Positions 42,242 through 52,643 of a stretch of 64,000 nt of DNA are shown one piece after another. Position 1 is the stretch's first letter, and each line of letters starts with the position of its first letter. The position numbers and the translations under genes were made by a program. Location of the stretch: positions 20,038,001-20,102,000 of the forward strand of contig NC_088913.1 in NCBI RefSeq assembly GCF_963576675.1, in the 5' to 3' direction. The DNA comes from Euphorbia lathyris (taxonomy: Eukaryota > Streptophyta > Magnoliopsida > Malpighiales > Euphorbiaceae). Under the pieces are notes generated by a model. That model made no database searches, was not told the origin of the DNA, and was given only the letters and a program-made list of their open reading frames with translations.

Positions 42242-45049
42242 TGCCGCGGCCTAATCTCCCGGGCGGACCGGGGGGTGGACAACCTCATGGCGACGTAAGC
42301 GGTGATTGGCACCGAAAGCAACCAATCGTGGAATCAAGCTGCTCGGCAGGACCGGAGCTCGGAGATATGGAAGAGTCGCCACCCACGAATGGAAAAATGA
42401 ACACCGATCCCTTGCGGGAGACCGGTGTGGGTTCGGGAAACTTAGGTACGAGCCGAGAAGGCTAGCTCCTTTCCGGAGAAAGGCTACTAGGCACCCCGAC
42501 ATCGCCCGGTTATGAACCACCGGCCTCCTACTCAGCATGTTAGGCGATAACGGACTAATCGTATACTTCTTTAAGTTTAAAATTCATTTGAAACCCTTTT
42601 CTTTCTCTTTTTGGAAACCATTTTGAGCATATGATATTGAAAAGCCACATCAGTAAAGAATCACTCATTTATGTTTATACATACACAGAGAGGGGGAAGA
42701 AAGAAGTGATTTATTTACAACCCTATTTAAATGTTATGTTGTGTGTCTATTCTACATTAACTCATTCCCCCAAAACGATGTTTATTACATGGTTCGCACC
42801 TTAATCGCCGTTGGAACGATTTAGGTGCGTTTTAAAACCCCGTTTGATGAAGCTTACCCGAATCGCCGTTGGAACGACTCGAGTAATTGAAAACGTTAAA
42901 GTAAAAGCCTTTTAATAAGAAAACGTGGTTAAACATACAAGTCAATTTTATTTTGTACAAATTCATTAAGAAAGCGATTCAAAATCTCCATTATTAACAA
43001 AGAAAACGATTTTGATTACAATGTTCGCTTAATCCGTCGTTGGAACGGACTAAGGTTTTAAAACGTGGTGTTTTGAAGACGATTTGAAATATCAACCAAA
43101 ATGACTCTATTTATCTACATTAGAGATCTAAGAAAGCTCATTAGCTTAAATAATTTAATTGAAAACTCTCTTTTTGTGACTTATTTTCCCCACTTATTTA
43201 ATGGACTCTCTAACTATTATAATTACATCAATAAACACATTTAGGCCCAAAAATTAAGTTTTCCAAGTGAAGCCCATTTGAAACATGGACTTATAAATGA
43301 CCAAAAGAAATAAAGAAAATAATATAGATATATATTTACACATTTTAGCCCAAAAGACATAAAATAAGAGTAAAAGAAAATATACTATCTAATACATATA
43401 TGAGAAAGAATAATGAAAATAATACCTTTATACTTTAAACATAAGAAAATAGTGAATGAAATTCATAAATAAGAAAATAGCATTTATCACTCAAAATAAT
43501 TTTATTTAACAATAATTAAGATAACCCAAATATACCTCAAAACTATATATATACATAACTAATATAATCCTAATGTCAAAAAGACTATATGTTCATCCCC
43601 CGATATCTACTAATTATCTCCCAAAATGCCCAAGTAAATAACATTTAAAATAGAATTTAATGTAATTTAAATGAATAATAATAAAAAGAAAGTAATATGT
43701 ACATATACAAAAAAAAAATAGAATAAAAATGGAATACCAATCTCCTAAAATAATTATATATGCTAAAGTTTTAAAGCAATTTGAAAAGAATATATTACAT
43801 AATTATATATATATATACTAAGGATTAAAATTAAATCTAATTCAATCGTTTTGGACTTCCGAACTACCAAAGATGGATCATAGTCGAACACGGAAGTTCC
43901 TAAAACGATGTTTTTATTTTAAAACGTTATTTGGAAACCTCTTTTAAATAAGAACTTATAATTACAACATTTTCGATACCCGAACTACCTTTTTATCGGA
44001 TCACGGTTCGTATTGGGATATCCAAAACGAGGTTTTTATTATAAAACAAAACCGAATCTTATTTAACACGAAACGAAAATTAAATAAATACGTTAATAAA
44101 ACGTGACAAAATAAATAAATAACTAAAGGAATAAAAACTATAGCATAAAAAAATAAATAGAAGGAGAGAATAAATTAAATAAAATAAAGAGTCTAGTCCT
44201 CGGATAATACCTTTAATTCGGTATCTGACCGTCGAAGTCGATTGATTCCACGAACCGCGAGCTCCCGTTTTTTTATGAAAAATTTAGTAAAAATTGAACT
44301 TAGGAAATTTAGAGATTTTCAATTTTAGGAAAAAAAAAATGTTTTTTTCCCAAAAAATCCACTTCCTCTCTCTAGAAAAATATCTAGTGTGAGAAAGCTC
44401 TCCCAAAAAATCCCCCTCTTACCTTGGGATCCGTGCCCTTATATAGGGAAACGGATCCCGCAACAATGGGTGACGCCCAAAAAAATTTGGGCGTCGCCCA
44501 TTGTGGTTGGGCGGCTGCCCAACTTTCGTTGGGCGAGCGCCCAACGCCAGGTTGGGCGCCCGCGCCCAACCCTCGTCGGGCATCCGCCCGACGCGTTGGG
44601 CGTTCGCCCGACGTGGTTGGGTGCCCGCCCGGCGACCCTCGGGGCGTGCCCCGCGCCCTCGGACGCGTGCACTCCGTAGCCGCCGAGCGCGCGTTCCGCG
44701 CAGCTAGACGCTCGCACGTCGCGGCCGCCGAATGCGCGCCTCGCGCTGTCAGGCCCGTGTGCTCAACGGCCCATGAGGGCGCGCACCGCCAGTGGTCCCA
44801 GGCATTGCTCGGGCGTCGAGAGCGTGCCACTCGCGGTGCGTCCGACAGACGCCGCGCGCACGTCTCGAGCCGTCAAGCGGGCGTTCGACCATCGTCGTCC
44901 GCGTGTGGGATGCCATTGTGTGCCCGCGCCGTGCCGTTAATTTTCCTCAGCTTATTATTCTTTATATCTTTTTCAAAACTTCCAGAATCAATCGCTTCGA
45001 CCGTCTTGTTTCAGGTTCTCGTCACAGGTCCTCCGACTCGGTGTCTACA
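42242..45049 (-). repeat. Solo-LTR-like insertion (2.8 kb) in the antisense gene
   Basis: On the minus strand it starts TGTAGACACCGAGTCGGAGG and ends GGCCGCGGCA, the style of large gypsy LTRs. It splits the coiled-coil exon. A TATA box (CCCTATATAAGG, plus 44437-44448) lies downstream of the GC-rich hairpin array. The U5 side has three 'cgccgttggaacga' type repeats (42806, 42864 and 43032 regions). No gag/pol inside. The expected 5-bp target duplication is not seen (cgagg left, gcagc right), so the exact ends are uncertain. Confidence 0.6.
44466..44633 (-). repeat. Array of seven GC-rich hairpins upstream of an LTR TATA box
   Basis: A 36-bp hairpin (atgggtgacgcccaa...tttgggcgtcgcccat) followed by six 18-20-bp palindromes of the type gttgggcg-N-cgcccaac at a period of about 22 bp (gttgggcggctgcccaac, gttgggcgagcgcccaac, and so on). 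They sit 20-190 bp upstream of the TATA box in LTR orientation. The repeats produce long spurious open frames in both strands. Confidence 0.85.
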
Positions 45050-45510
45050 GCAGCGGTTAGCCAAGATTGCAGCTGTAGAGGAGCGCCTTTTGGTCTTAGA
45101 GAAGGAGGTGGCTGAAGCTCGAGCGTCTAAAGTGGAAATGGTTAGAGCCAGTTCCGGGTTTAGAGCTTGTTTCCCGCGGATGGAGGAAGAGCTGGGCCGT
45201 GAGAAAGATCGATTGGCCAATCATTATGACGAGATGTTAGAATGGCACCGACAGAGCGAGCAACACAAAGAGGCTGCTTCCAAACTTTGCGAATCTTGGG
45301 CGAAATACCCAAAGCCCGATTTTTTTTTGTTTCCGTGAGGTACATTCATGGGTTGCTTGTGCTTTCCCTTTTGTTTTGTGTTTGCGACTATGTACGCTCA
45401 TTCTTTCATTCGTTTATGTATGTAGCACAAATGGACATTATTTTACGAGCTGATTGCCGCTTGAATATTTGCTAGTTTATCTATTTTCCTGTTTGTGTCG
45501 AGAAGAATGG

Positions 45511-45915
45511 TACGCCCCGCGTAGGTCCAGATACGCCCCGTGTGTAGGAGCCTCTGATCCTAGGGCGTCTCATTGATGATGACTACGCGTGGCGTAACTT
45601 GCGTTACGCCGCGCGTAGTTGAGCCTCTAGAGTATGACTTTCATGCGTGCTTGGTTTACGCCCCGCGTAGGTCCAGCTACGCTCCGTGTATTGGAGCCTC
45701 TGACCCTGAAGCGTCTTATTGATGATGACTACGCGGGGCATTTCTAGTGTTACGCCGCGCGTAGTTAAGCTTTTGGAGTATGACTTCTATGCACGTCTGG
45801 TTTACGCCCCGCGTAGGTCCAGCTACGCCCCGCGTATTGGAGCCTCTGACCCTGAAGTGTCTTATTGATGATGACTACGCGGGGTGTTTCTGGTGTTACG
45901 CCGCGCGTATTTGCG
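45511..45915. repeat. Tandem repeat, 146-bp unit, 2.8 copies, between convergent genes
   Basis: Units start at 45511, 45657 and 45803, each with tacgccccgcgtaggtccag, then 'ttgatgatgactacgcg' and 'ttacgccgcgcgta'. The array lies between the antisense gene's stop (45338) and the integrase stop (45922). The core palindrome TACGCCCCGCGTA is the same as in the LTR U3 cluster. Tandem repeats after pol are known in some Tat elements. Confidence 0.85.
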
Positions 45916-45921
45916 CTTCTT

Positions 45922-48900
45922 CTACATCTCGCGGGCTGGTTGCTCCGTGCGGTGCAAGACGCTTTCGTTGGTTCCTATGCTAATTACGTCCCACATACTT
46001 TGAAAATATTTCTTCAAATATTTGTCGTTGATGTATCTCCTATGTGGTTCTCCGCCCAAGCTCTTCAACCAATATGCGTTCCCAGGAAGCACCTTGTGGA
46101 TTTGAAATGGTCCTTCCCAGTTGGGTGACCATTTCCCAAGCTCACGGTCTTTCGTCCCGATTGGTAGGATTAGTTTCCATACTAGCTTGCCCTCCTTGAA
46201 GCTTTTCTTCTTTACTCTCTTGTTGTACATGTCCTCCACCTTTTTCTTTTGGACCATCATGCAATCGAGCGCTTTCTGCCTTTTGTAGTCCAAATCTTCT
46301 AGTTCCATGGTCATGGCTTGCACATAATTGTCCGACTCCAAGTCATTCTGACGCATTACTCGTAATGAAGGCACGATGACTTCTAATGGTATTACTGCAT
46401 CATGACCAAACGTTAGAAAAAACGGACTCACTCCAGTCGCTCGAGTCTTAGATGTTCGTATAGCCCAAAGTGTTTCTGAGAGAACTTTATGCCACTCCCT
46501 AGGATTTTCTTCTAGCATCTTCTCCAAGATTTGGATCAGGATCTTGTTGGATGCTTCAGCTTGACCATTCGCTTGTGCATAAAATGGAGTGGAATGAATC
46601 AATTTAATCCCGTACTCTTCCGCGAACTCATTCATGTCTTCGCCTGTGAACATGGTTCCTTGATCCGTGGTGATGGATTCTGGAATTCCGAATCTATGAA
46701 TTAAGTTTTCTTTGATGAATTGGATCACTTGTGCTTGGCCGACTTGCTTCATTGGTGCTGCTTCTACCCACTTGGAAAAGTAATCTGTGGCAACTATGAT
46801 GAAACAATGGCCTTTTGATGAAGCTGGAAATATTTTCCCAATTAGGTCGATGGCCCATCCTCTAAAAGGCCATGGTTTCACAACTGAGTGTAATTCTTCT
46901 AAGGGCGCCCATTGGACTTGGCCATACAATTGGCACTTCTTGCAACCCTTCGCATACGTGATGCAATCTCATAGAATCGTGGGCCAGAAGTACCCATGAC
47001 GATTAATAAGCCACCGCATTCTCCTTCCGGACTGGTGAGCTCCTCATATGCCTTCATGGACTTGCTTCATGACCTCCATTGCTTTTGGGAAGCCGAGGCA
47101 TTTAAGTAGCATTCCGTCGTAGCTCTTACGGTACAAATCACCTGCCATCAACATGTAATTTCGAGATTGAATGCTTAGTGAATATTTTACTTTTTTGGTT
47201 GGGTCATTGAGGTATTCGATGAACGGTTTCCTCCAATCCTGAGCTAAGTTGATATCGATGTCGAATGATTCGAACTGGACACCTCTATCTGTCACGGAAG
47301 GATGACCCTGTCTTCTGATGATGACGACTTTGTATGCTGTCTCTTTAGAGATCTTCATTCCAGAAGCGATTTGGGCTAACTCATCAGCTTCCCAATTGTC
47401 ATTTCTTGGAATATGCTCCAAACTGACCTCGTCAAACATCTCCAGAAGTTGGATTGCGAACGCGAAGTAAGGTAACAGAGATAAACTTGAGCATTTGTAT
47501 TCTCCTGTTAGGTGCCAGATGACCAATTGTGAATCTCCGAAAATCTTGACCTCTTTTGCTCCTAGGTCGATTAAGATTTCCAAACCAATGATCAGAGCTT
47601 CATACTCGGCTTGATTGTTCGTGCATTCGAAGTCCAAGTTTACAGCTAATATCGTCTTAGTCCTGGATGGGGCTGTGATGATTACTCCTGCTCCGCTGGA
47701 GCTGTCTGTGCTCGAACCATCGAACTTTAACTGCCAAGGTTCTTTATGTGTCAGATAGATTGGGAGTTCTGCTTCTTCGGGATATTGGAAACTGGTTGGG
47801 TGATCGGTTACAAAATCTACAATTGCTTTCCCCTTTACTGAGGATTGTGGGAGATATGTTAAGGTGAACTCGGCCAATGCTAGTGACCATTTCCCTATTC
47901 TTCCCGAGAGGATAGGCTGGTTTAGCATGTACTTGATCAAGTCTGTGCTGGCGATCACGTAAACTCTTGCTTTGAGCAAGTAATGGCTCGACTTCGTGCA
48001 AGCGAAATAGAGGGCTAAGCACGTTTTCTCAACTGGACTATATCTTGTCTCTGCTGATAACAATGTTCGGCTTAGGTAGTAGATGGCTTGTTCATGGCGG
48101 TTTGCATTATCTTGGGCGAGTAGACACCCAATTGACTCGTCGGTTGCTGATATATAGAGCTTGAGTGGGGTGCCCTCTCTTGGTGGCATCAAGACAGGTG
48201 GATTACTCAAGTAAGTTTTGATTTCCTCGAACGCCGCTTGATGCTTGTCATCCCACTTGAAACTTTCTTCGTCTTTGAGCCTCAACAGATTTGAGAATGC
48301 TCTGGACTTCCCATCCAAGTTGGATATGAATCGTCTCAAATAGTTTACTTGGCCCAAAAATCATTGTAACTCTTTTTTATTCTTCGGAGGTTGTGCTTCT
48401 TTGATTGCTTTTGCCTTATGGTTGTCGATCTTGATCCCTCTTTGATGGACCAAGAATCCGAGGAAGTTTCCCGCTTTGACTCCGAAGGCGCACTTTAGAG
48501 GATTGAGCTTCAAGTTATACTTCCGCATTCGTTCGAAGCTTTTCCTCAAATGATCGACATGTTCTGCTTCTCGCTTGGACTTGATAACGATGTCGTCCAC
48601 GTATACTTCCATAGAGGTGCCGAGTAAATCGTGAAAAATGGCATTCATTGCTCTTTGGTATGTGGTGCCGGCATTCTTTAAACCGAATGGCATGACGACC
48701 CATTCGAACGTGTCGATTGACCCTGGGCATCGAAATGCCGTTTTTGCAATGTCTTCTTCGGCAATGGGGATTTGGTTATATCCCGCATAGCAATCACACA
48801 GAGATATTAATTCGTTTTTGGACACAGCATCTACTAACATGTCGGCTATAGGCATCACATAGATGTCTTTTGGCATGGCTAGATTTAGATCGTGGAAATC

Positions 48901-49497
48901 TACGCATACGCGTAGTTTACCGTTCTTTTTCACTACAGGCACGACGTTAGATAGCCATACGGCATATTTCGCTGGTCTGATGAACTTGGCCTTGAACAGT
49001 TTTTCTATCTCCTCCTTTACCTTGCTTTCAACCTCTTTGCTCATTCTCCTTGTTGGTTGCTTGAAGGGTTTGAACTCCGGTTTGATTGGCAATCTATGTT
49101 CCACTACGTCTTTGCTCAACCCGGGCATTTCATCATAATTCCAAGCGAAACAGTCCTTGAACTCGTGAAGCAAATTGATGATGGCCTCTTTTAAGGATGG
49201 GCGTAGTAGGCTACTGACAAATGTAACCCGAGGTTCCTCTTCCATTCCTAGATTTACTTCATCCAAAGGATCGACTGCCATGGAACCTTCATCTTCTAAC
49301 TTTGGGTTTGCCCTCTTCAGATCTTGTAGTTGGATTTCTTCTCCTTGAGGATTCAGTTCTGTTATTCCTTTGGGGGTTTCGACTTCTGAGACCCTCATGT
49401 CGTTTTCTTGGTATAGTTTCTCCGCTAGTTGTTGTGCATTCAGTTTTGATATAGCGGCTGAAGCTACAGCTTCTTTTCTCGATGTTCTCTTAATCAT
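45922..49497 (-). pseudogene. Tat-element pol: RT, dual RNase H, integrase (three in-frame TGA)
   Basis: One continuous minus-strand frame broken only by TGA at 48361-48363 (KELQ-stop-FLGQVNYL), 47044-47046 (VHEGI-stop-GAHQSG) and 46969-46971 (TIL-stop-DCITYAKGC). RT: KLRVCVDFHDLNLAMPKD, catalytic YVDD in MEVYVDDIVIKS, FLVHQRGIKIDNHKAKAI. First RNase H: YISATDESIGCLLAQ, then LSRTLLSAETRYSPVEK. Second, archaeal-type RNase H: WQLKFDGSSTDSSSGAGVII and NNQAEYEALIIGLEI. Integrase: zinc part CKKCQLYGQ, DDE from ATDYFSKWVEAAP, ESITTDQGTMF and NGQAEASNKILIQIL. Probably recently inactivated. Confidence 0.88.
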
Positions 49498-49561
49498 GGA
49501 ATTTCTTCAATTATAGGTTCATTATGGAATGACCTTCGATGAGGCACAATTGCCGTTGGTT

Positions 49562-52393
49562 TCAGGATATTCTTAATCTCTTCACCACATGATTGTTCTT
49601 TGTGGTTGGCCCCAATTCGGATTGGGCCAATAGATTCCTCATAGAGTAAGTTTGGAACGGCTTCTCGTTTGCCCGAACAATTTCCACGTCGTCCCCCTTC
49701 CAAAATAGAAGGAGTTGGTGTAATGATGAGGGGATGCACGAGTTGGAATGAATCCAATCTCTCTCCAAAAGCGCCTGATAGCTCGCAGTTGAATTTACTA
49801 TGAAGAAAGCAGCCATGGCGGTGTGAGAACCAATAGTGAGCTCCAAAGGTAGGACACCGTAAGTCTTCGCAATTTCTCCCATGAAAGTTGAAACCGACAC
49901 TTCTGACGAGATTATGTCTTCCTCCAATTTTCCTAAGGCTAGGACCATCTTCATAGGCATGATGTTAACGGCCGATCCATTGTCGATGAGCACTCTGGAG
50001 ATCGGTTTGCCATCTACATGAGCCTTGACGTATAGAGGTTTAATATGGCGAGTCATCCTTGGAGTGGGCTTGTCAAAGTAAACCCTCTTCATGCCCTCTT
50101 CACCTGATGCGTTGGGTACCGTGTCTTCTTGCTCTCTGTGCTCGGGTTTGGGGACTTCCTTCTTGGTATCTTCACCTTTAAAATCCGAAGGTAAGATTAA
50201 AGAGGTGGCTGCGCACTCTATCCGTATGATGAAATCTCCGACCCGGATCTGGACGTCTTTCTTTTGGTTTTTTCCTCCTCCTTTCGCATCATTAGAGTTA
50301 ACGCTGGATGATTCCTTTTGATCATCCCTCTTTTCTGCCTCTCTCTTCCTTAATTTTCTTTTCGCATTTTTGGAGAGAGGCCTTGGGAATTTCTTGTGGC
50401 TATTCAATTGCCATTGATCGATGGGCGACATGCTCGAAGGTGTTACGAAACGTGGTCGTCGTTGTTGTACGTCTCTTTTCTTTGTATTTTTCCTTGAGCT
50501 TTCCTCCAACTTAGGTGGTGTCGCTTTTGGTACCCATATCTGCCGAGTCCCCAGGTCGCGATGTTGCTTTCCTTTGCCCCCCCACACTAGTGAAGTGACA
50601 TTGATCATGTTGGCTATCGAGAATGGGTCCTCATCGATCAGCATGCTTTCCTTCTTTTCCGGGAATTGGAGTATCCCGCGGTTAATCCTATCCTGCACGG
50701 CATTTCTAAAACCAAAACAAGCTTGAGTGTTGTGGCTCCAGTTGTCGTGATACTTACAGTAATCTCGTCCGCGTATTTCATCTTTGGATGGGATCATATG
50801 TCTAGGAGGCAATGTGATGAACTGCTCTTTTAGTAAGTAATCGAAGATCTCTTCCGTCTTTGAGACATCGAAAGTGTATTGGGTGGTTGGATTCCTTTTG
50901 ACTACTTCTGGTGTTTTGGGATTTTTCAACAACACGGGACATGTTCGAGATCCGGTGTTTGTTAAGTCGGCGATGGCCACCTCATGCGTTTGGATATCTC
51001 CTTGATAGCTTCCCATAGAGTTCTTCTTACGTCGATGATCTTCCCTCATCAACTCCTCGTACTCTGAAACTTTGGCCACCAATTCATAGCAGTCGCGGAA
51101 ATCGATTCCCTGAAACTTCTTTCGGTTTTCGAATTCTAGTCCACGTTGAGCGATCTTTACAAACTCGACCTCGAGAATATTGATTCGGCAACGATGTCGG
51201 ATCTTTTTGAATCCGTTGATAAAATTTTCAACCGGTTCCCCATGTCGTTGTGTCATTCGGGACAGCTCCGCAACACACACCTCGGGCTCCATTCGATAAA
51301 ATTGGTTATGGAAAAGTCTTTCCATTTGTTCCCATCCATGAATGGACCCTGATGGCAAAGTGGCATACCAAGAGAACGCTGGTCCCGTTAGTGATCCTGG
51401 GAATAGTCGCAAGCGCAACATGTCGAAGTTTATGTCCATGCTCAAACCACTGCACTGAAAAGTGAAGCGTGCCACATGCTCTACGGTGGATTTCCCTTCT
51501 TCTCCTGAAAATAAAGTGAAATCAGGGACTCTAAAATTGTGAGGTAAGGGGTACAGTTGGTCATACTGTCGTGGATACGGTTTTTAGAATTTGGGTCGGT
51601 ACACCTCCCTCACGGCTGGCCCATAAATTTCTTGGACGATGTTCTTTATGCGTTGGGCCTTTCCTACGTTGTTGGTGGGTTCCATGCGTGTGTGTGTCGT
51701 CCATTGTGGGTGAAAATTGCTTCCTCTCCCATTGCCCCCTGCATTACGAGCATAGCTCTCCTCGTAATGTTCGGCATGGTTACTAGGCCCAGTATGAGAC
51801 CTAAACTGTTGTTGAGGCGGTGGGGCTTGAATGGGTTCTGGGCTGATCCTATCACCGCGCTCGTTGAACCTGAGGTTTTCTTCTCGAATTGGTGGAGGGG
51901 TATACCTATCACCGGCGCCTGAGATCGGCGTTACTTTTCCGTTGCCTGCCGGTCCTTGGGATTTTGACTTTTGTGAGAAAAATTCGGCACATTTTTCTGG
52001 GATTTTGCCGATTTCTCCGGTTAAATCGACAATCCTCTCCTCGAGGGCCAGAACCTTGTTGGAATCGTTTATCGCCTCGCTGTTAGCTTTGAACATGGCC
52101 TCATTGCTAGCTTGCATTGCGCTGTATATAGCTTCATTATTCTCTCTCATGGTTTGTGAAAACCCATGTAGAAATTGGTTGATTTGCTTCTCCATATTTG
52201 CTATAAATGGTGCCAAGTCGAATATGGGCGGGCCTTGAGGTGGTTGTTGGTTTGTATCGCGACTATGGCTCACAGTCTCGGCCACAAAGCCTTCGGGCAT
52301 TCCGGGCTCGTTGTTACGGTCTTGGTTTTGATTTTGACTCTCTTCGGAGTTCGATGGAATTGGATCTTACCCGGTGTTCTTCCTAGGCGGCAT
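49562..52393 (-). pseudogene. Tat-element gag and protease
   Basis: One frame from ATG 52391-52393 (MPPRKNTG) with TAA stops at 52367-52369 and 51584-51586, the latter just before the core gag domain (VPDFTLFSG, then ARFTFQCSGLSMDINFDMLR and AELSRMTQRHGEPVENFING). Zinc-knuckle-like YCKYHDNWSHNTQACFGFRN. Aspartic protease SRVLIDNGSAVNIMPMKMV, with the unusual DNGSA in place of DTGSS-like sequences, and the Tat-typical RDWIHSNSCIPSSLHQ (E replaces G before R). Gag forms the particle and protease cuts it. A frameshift separates this frame from RT (49497). N-terminal coiled segment FIANMEKQINQFLHGFSQTM. Confidence 0.8.
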
Positions 52394-52619
52394 CCTCCGT
52401 GAGTACTTATAGGTAAAAATGATGAAATCAAGTTAGTAATCTAGTATTGAAAAAGAAAGAATAAGAAAATAAATAAATACTTATTAATGGAATAAAAACA
52501 AAGCATGAAAAACAAGTGGTTTAAAACTGAATGAAAAATAAATATGATATGAAAAAGGGTTATGGAAGAAAATAGGCACAAAAACGAGTTCTAAAATTTT
52601 TGGCGAAGCCTAAAGAAAA

Positions 52620-52643
52620 GGTCCCACTGGGCGTGCCAAAAAT
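52620..52643 (-). other. Primer-binding region of the Tat element
   Basis: On the minus strand, immediately after the 5' LTR: ATTTTTGGCACGCCCAGTGG. The TTTGGC..CGCC..GTGG style is that of Tat-clade primer-binding sites; the tRNA was not identified. Confidence 0.55.

Larger units (their letters stand above)
40023..45338 (+). pseudogene. Antisense plant-mobile-domain (PMD) gene inside the Tat element, interrupted
   Basis: Runs opposite to pol. From ATG 40023: HRKTYQFPASKKGLIFPRCY, LTRHEITPCVNVLEGVLNYW and SITLRDVVALTGLPIIGEEV match the PMD (aminotransferase-like plant mobile) domain. A frameshift near 40613-40622 leads into LALTVEDRQFIKPKGGLWLL. Then two canonical introns: 41247-41330 (GTAAGT...TTTTAG) and 41699-41787 (GTTTGT...GGCAG), each keeping the frame (PPV-DSSGSS and LSQ-ESALVR). 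The C-terminal part is a coiled coil (KSAKNHVLFC...LVDAEEVDRQLLDE), cut by the insert at 42242-45049, and resumes QQRLAKIAAVEERLLVLEKE to the stop at 45338. PMD proteins of host origin act in gene silencing and meristem maintenance; the retrotransposon version's role is unknown. Broken by frameshift and insertion. Confidence 0.75.

Noticed and set aside
44384..45338. Long overlapping open frames on both strands rich in Ala/Arg/Gly
   Set aside because: They are produced by the GC-rich hairpin array and GC-rich LTR sequence; composition is symmetric on both strands, with no domain. Only the final exon (about 45050-45338) is real coding sequence of the antisense gene.
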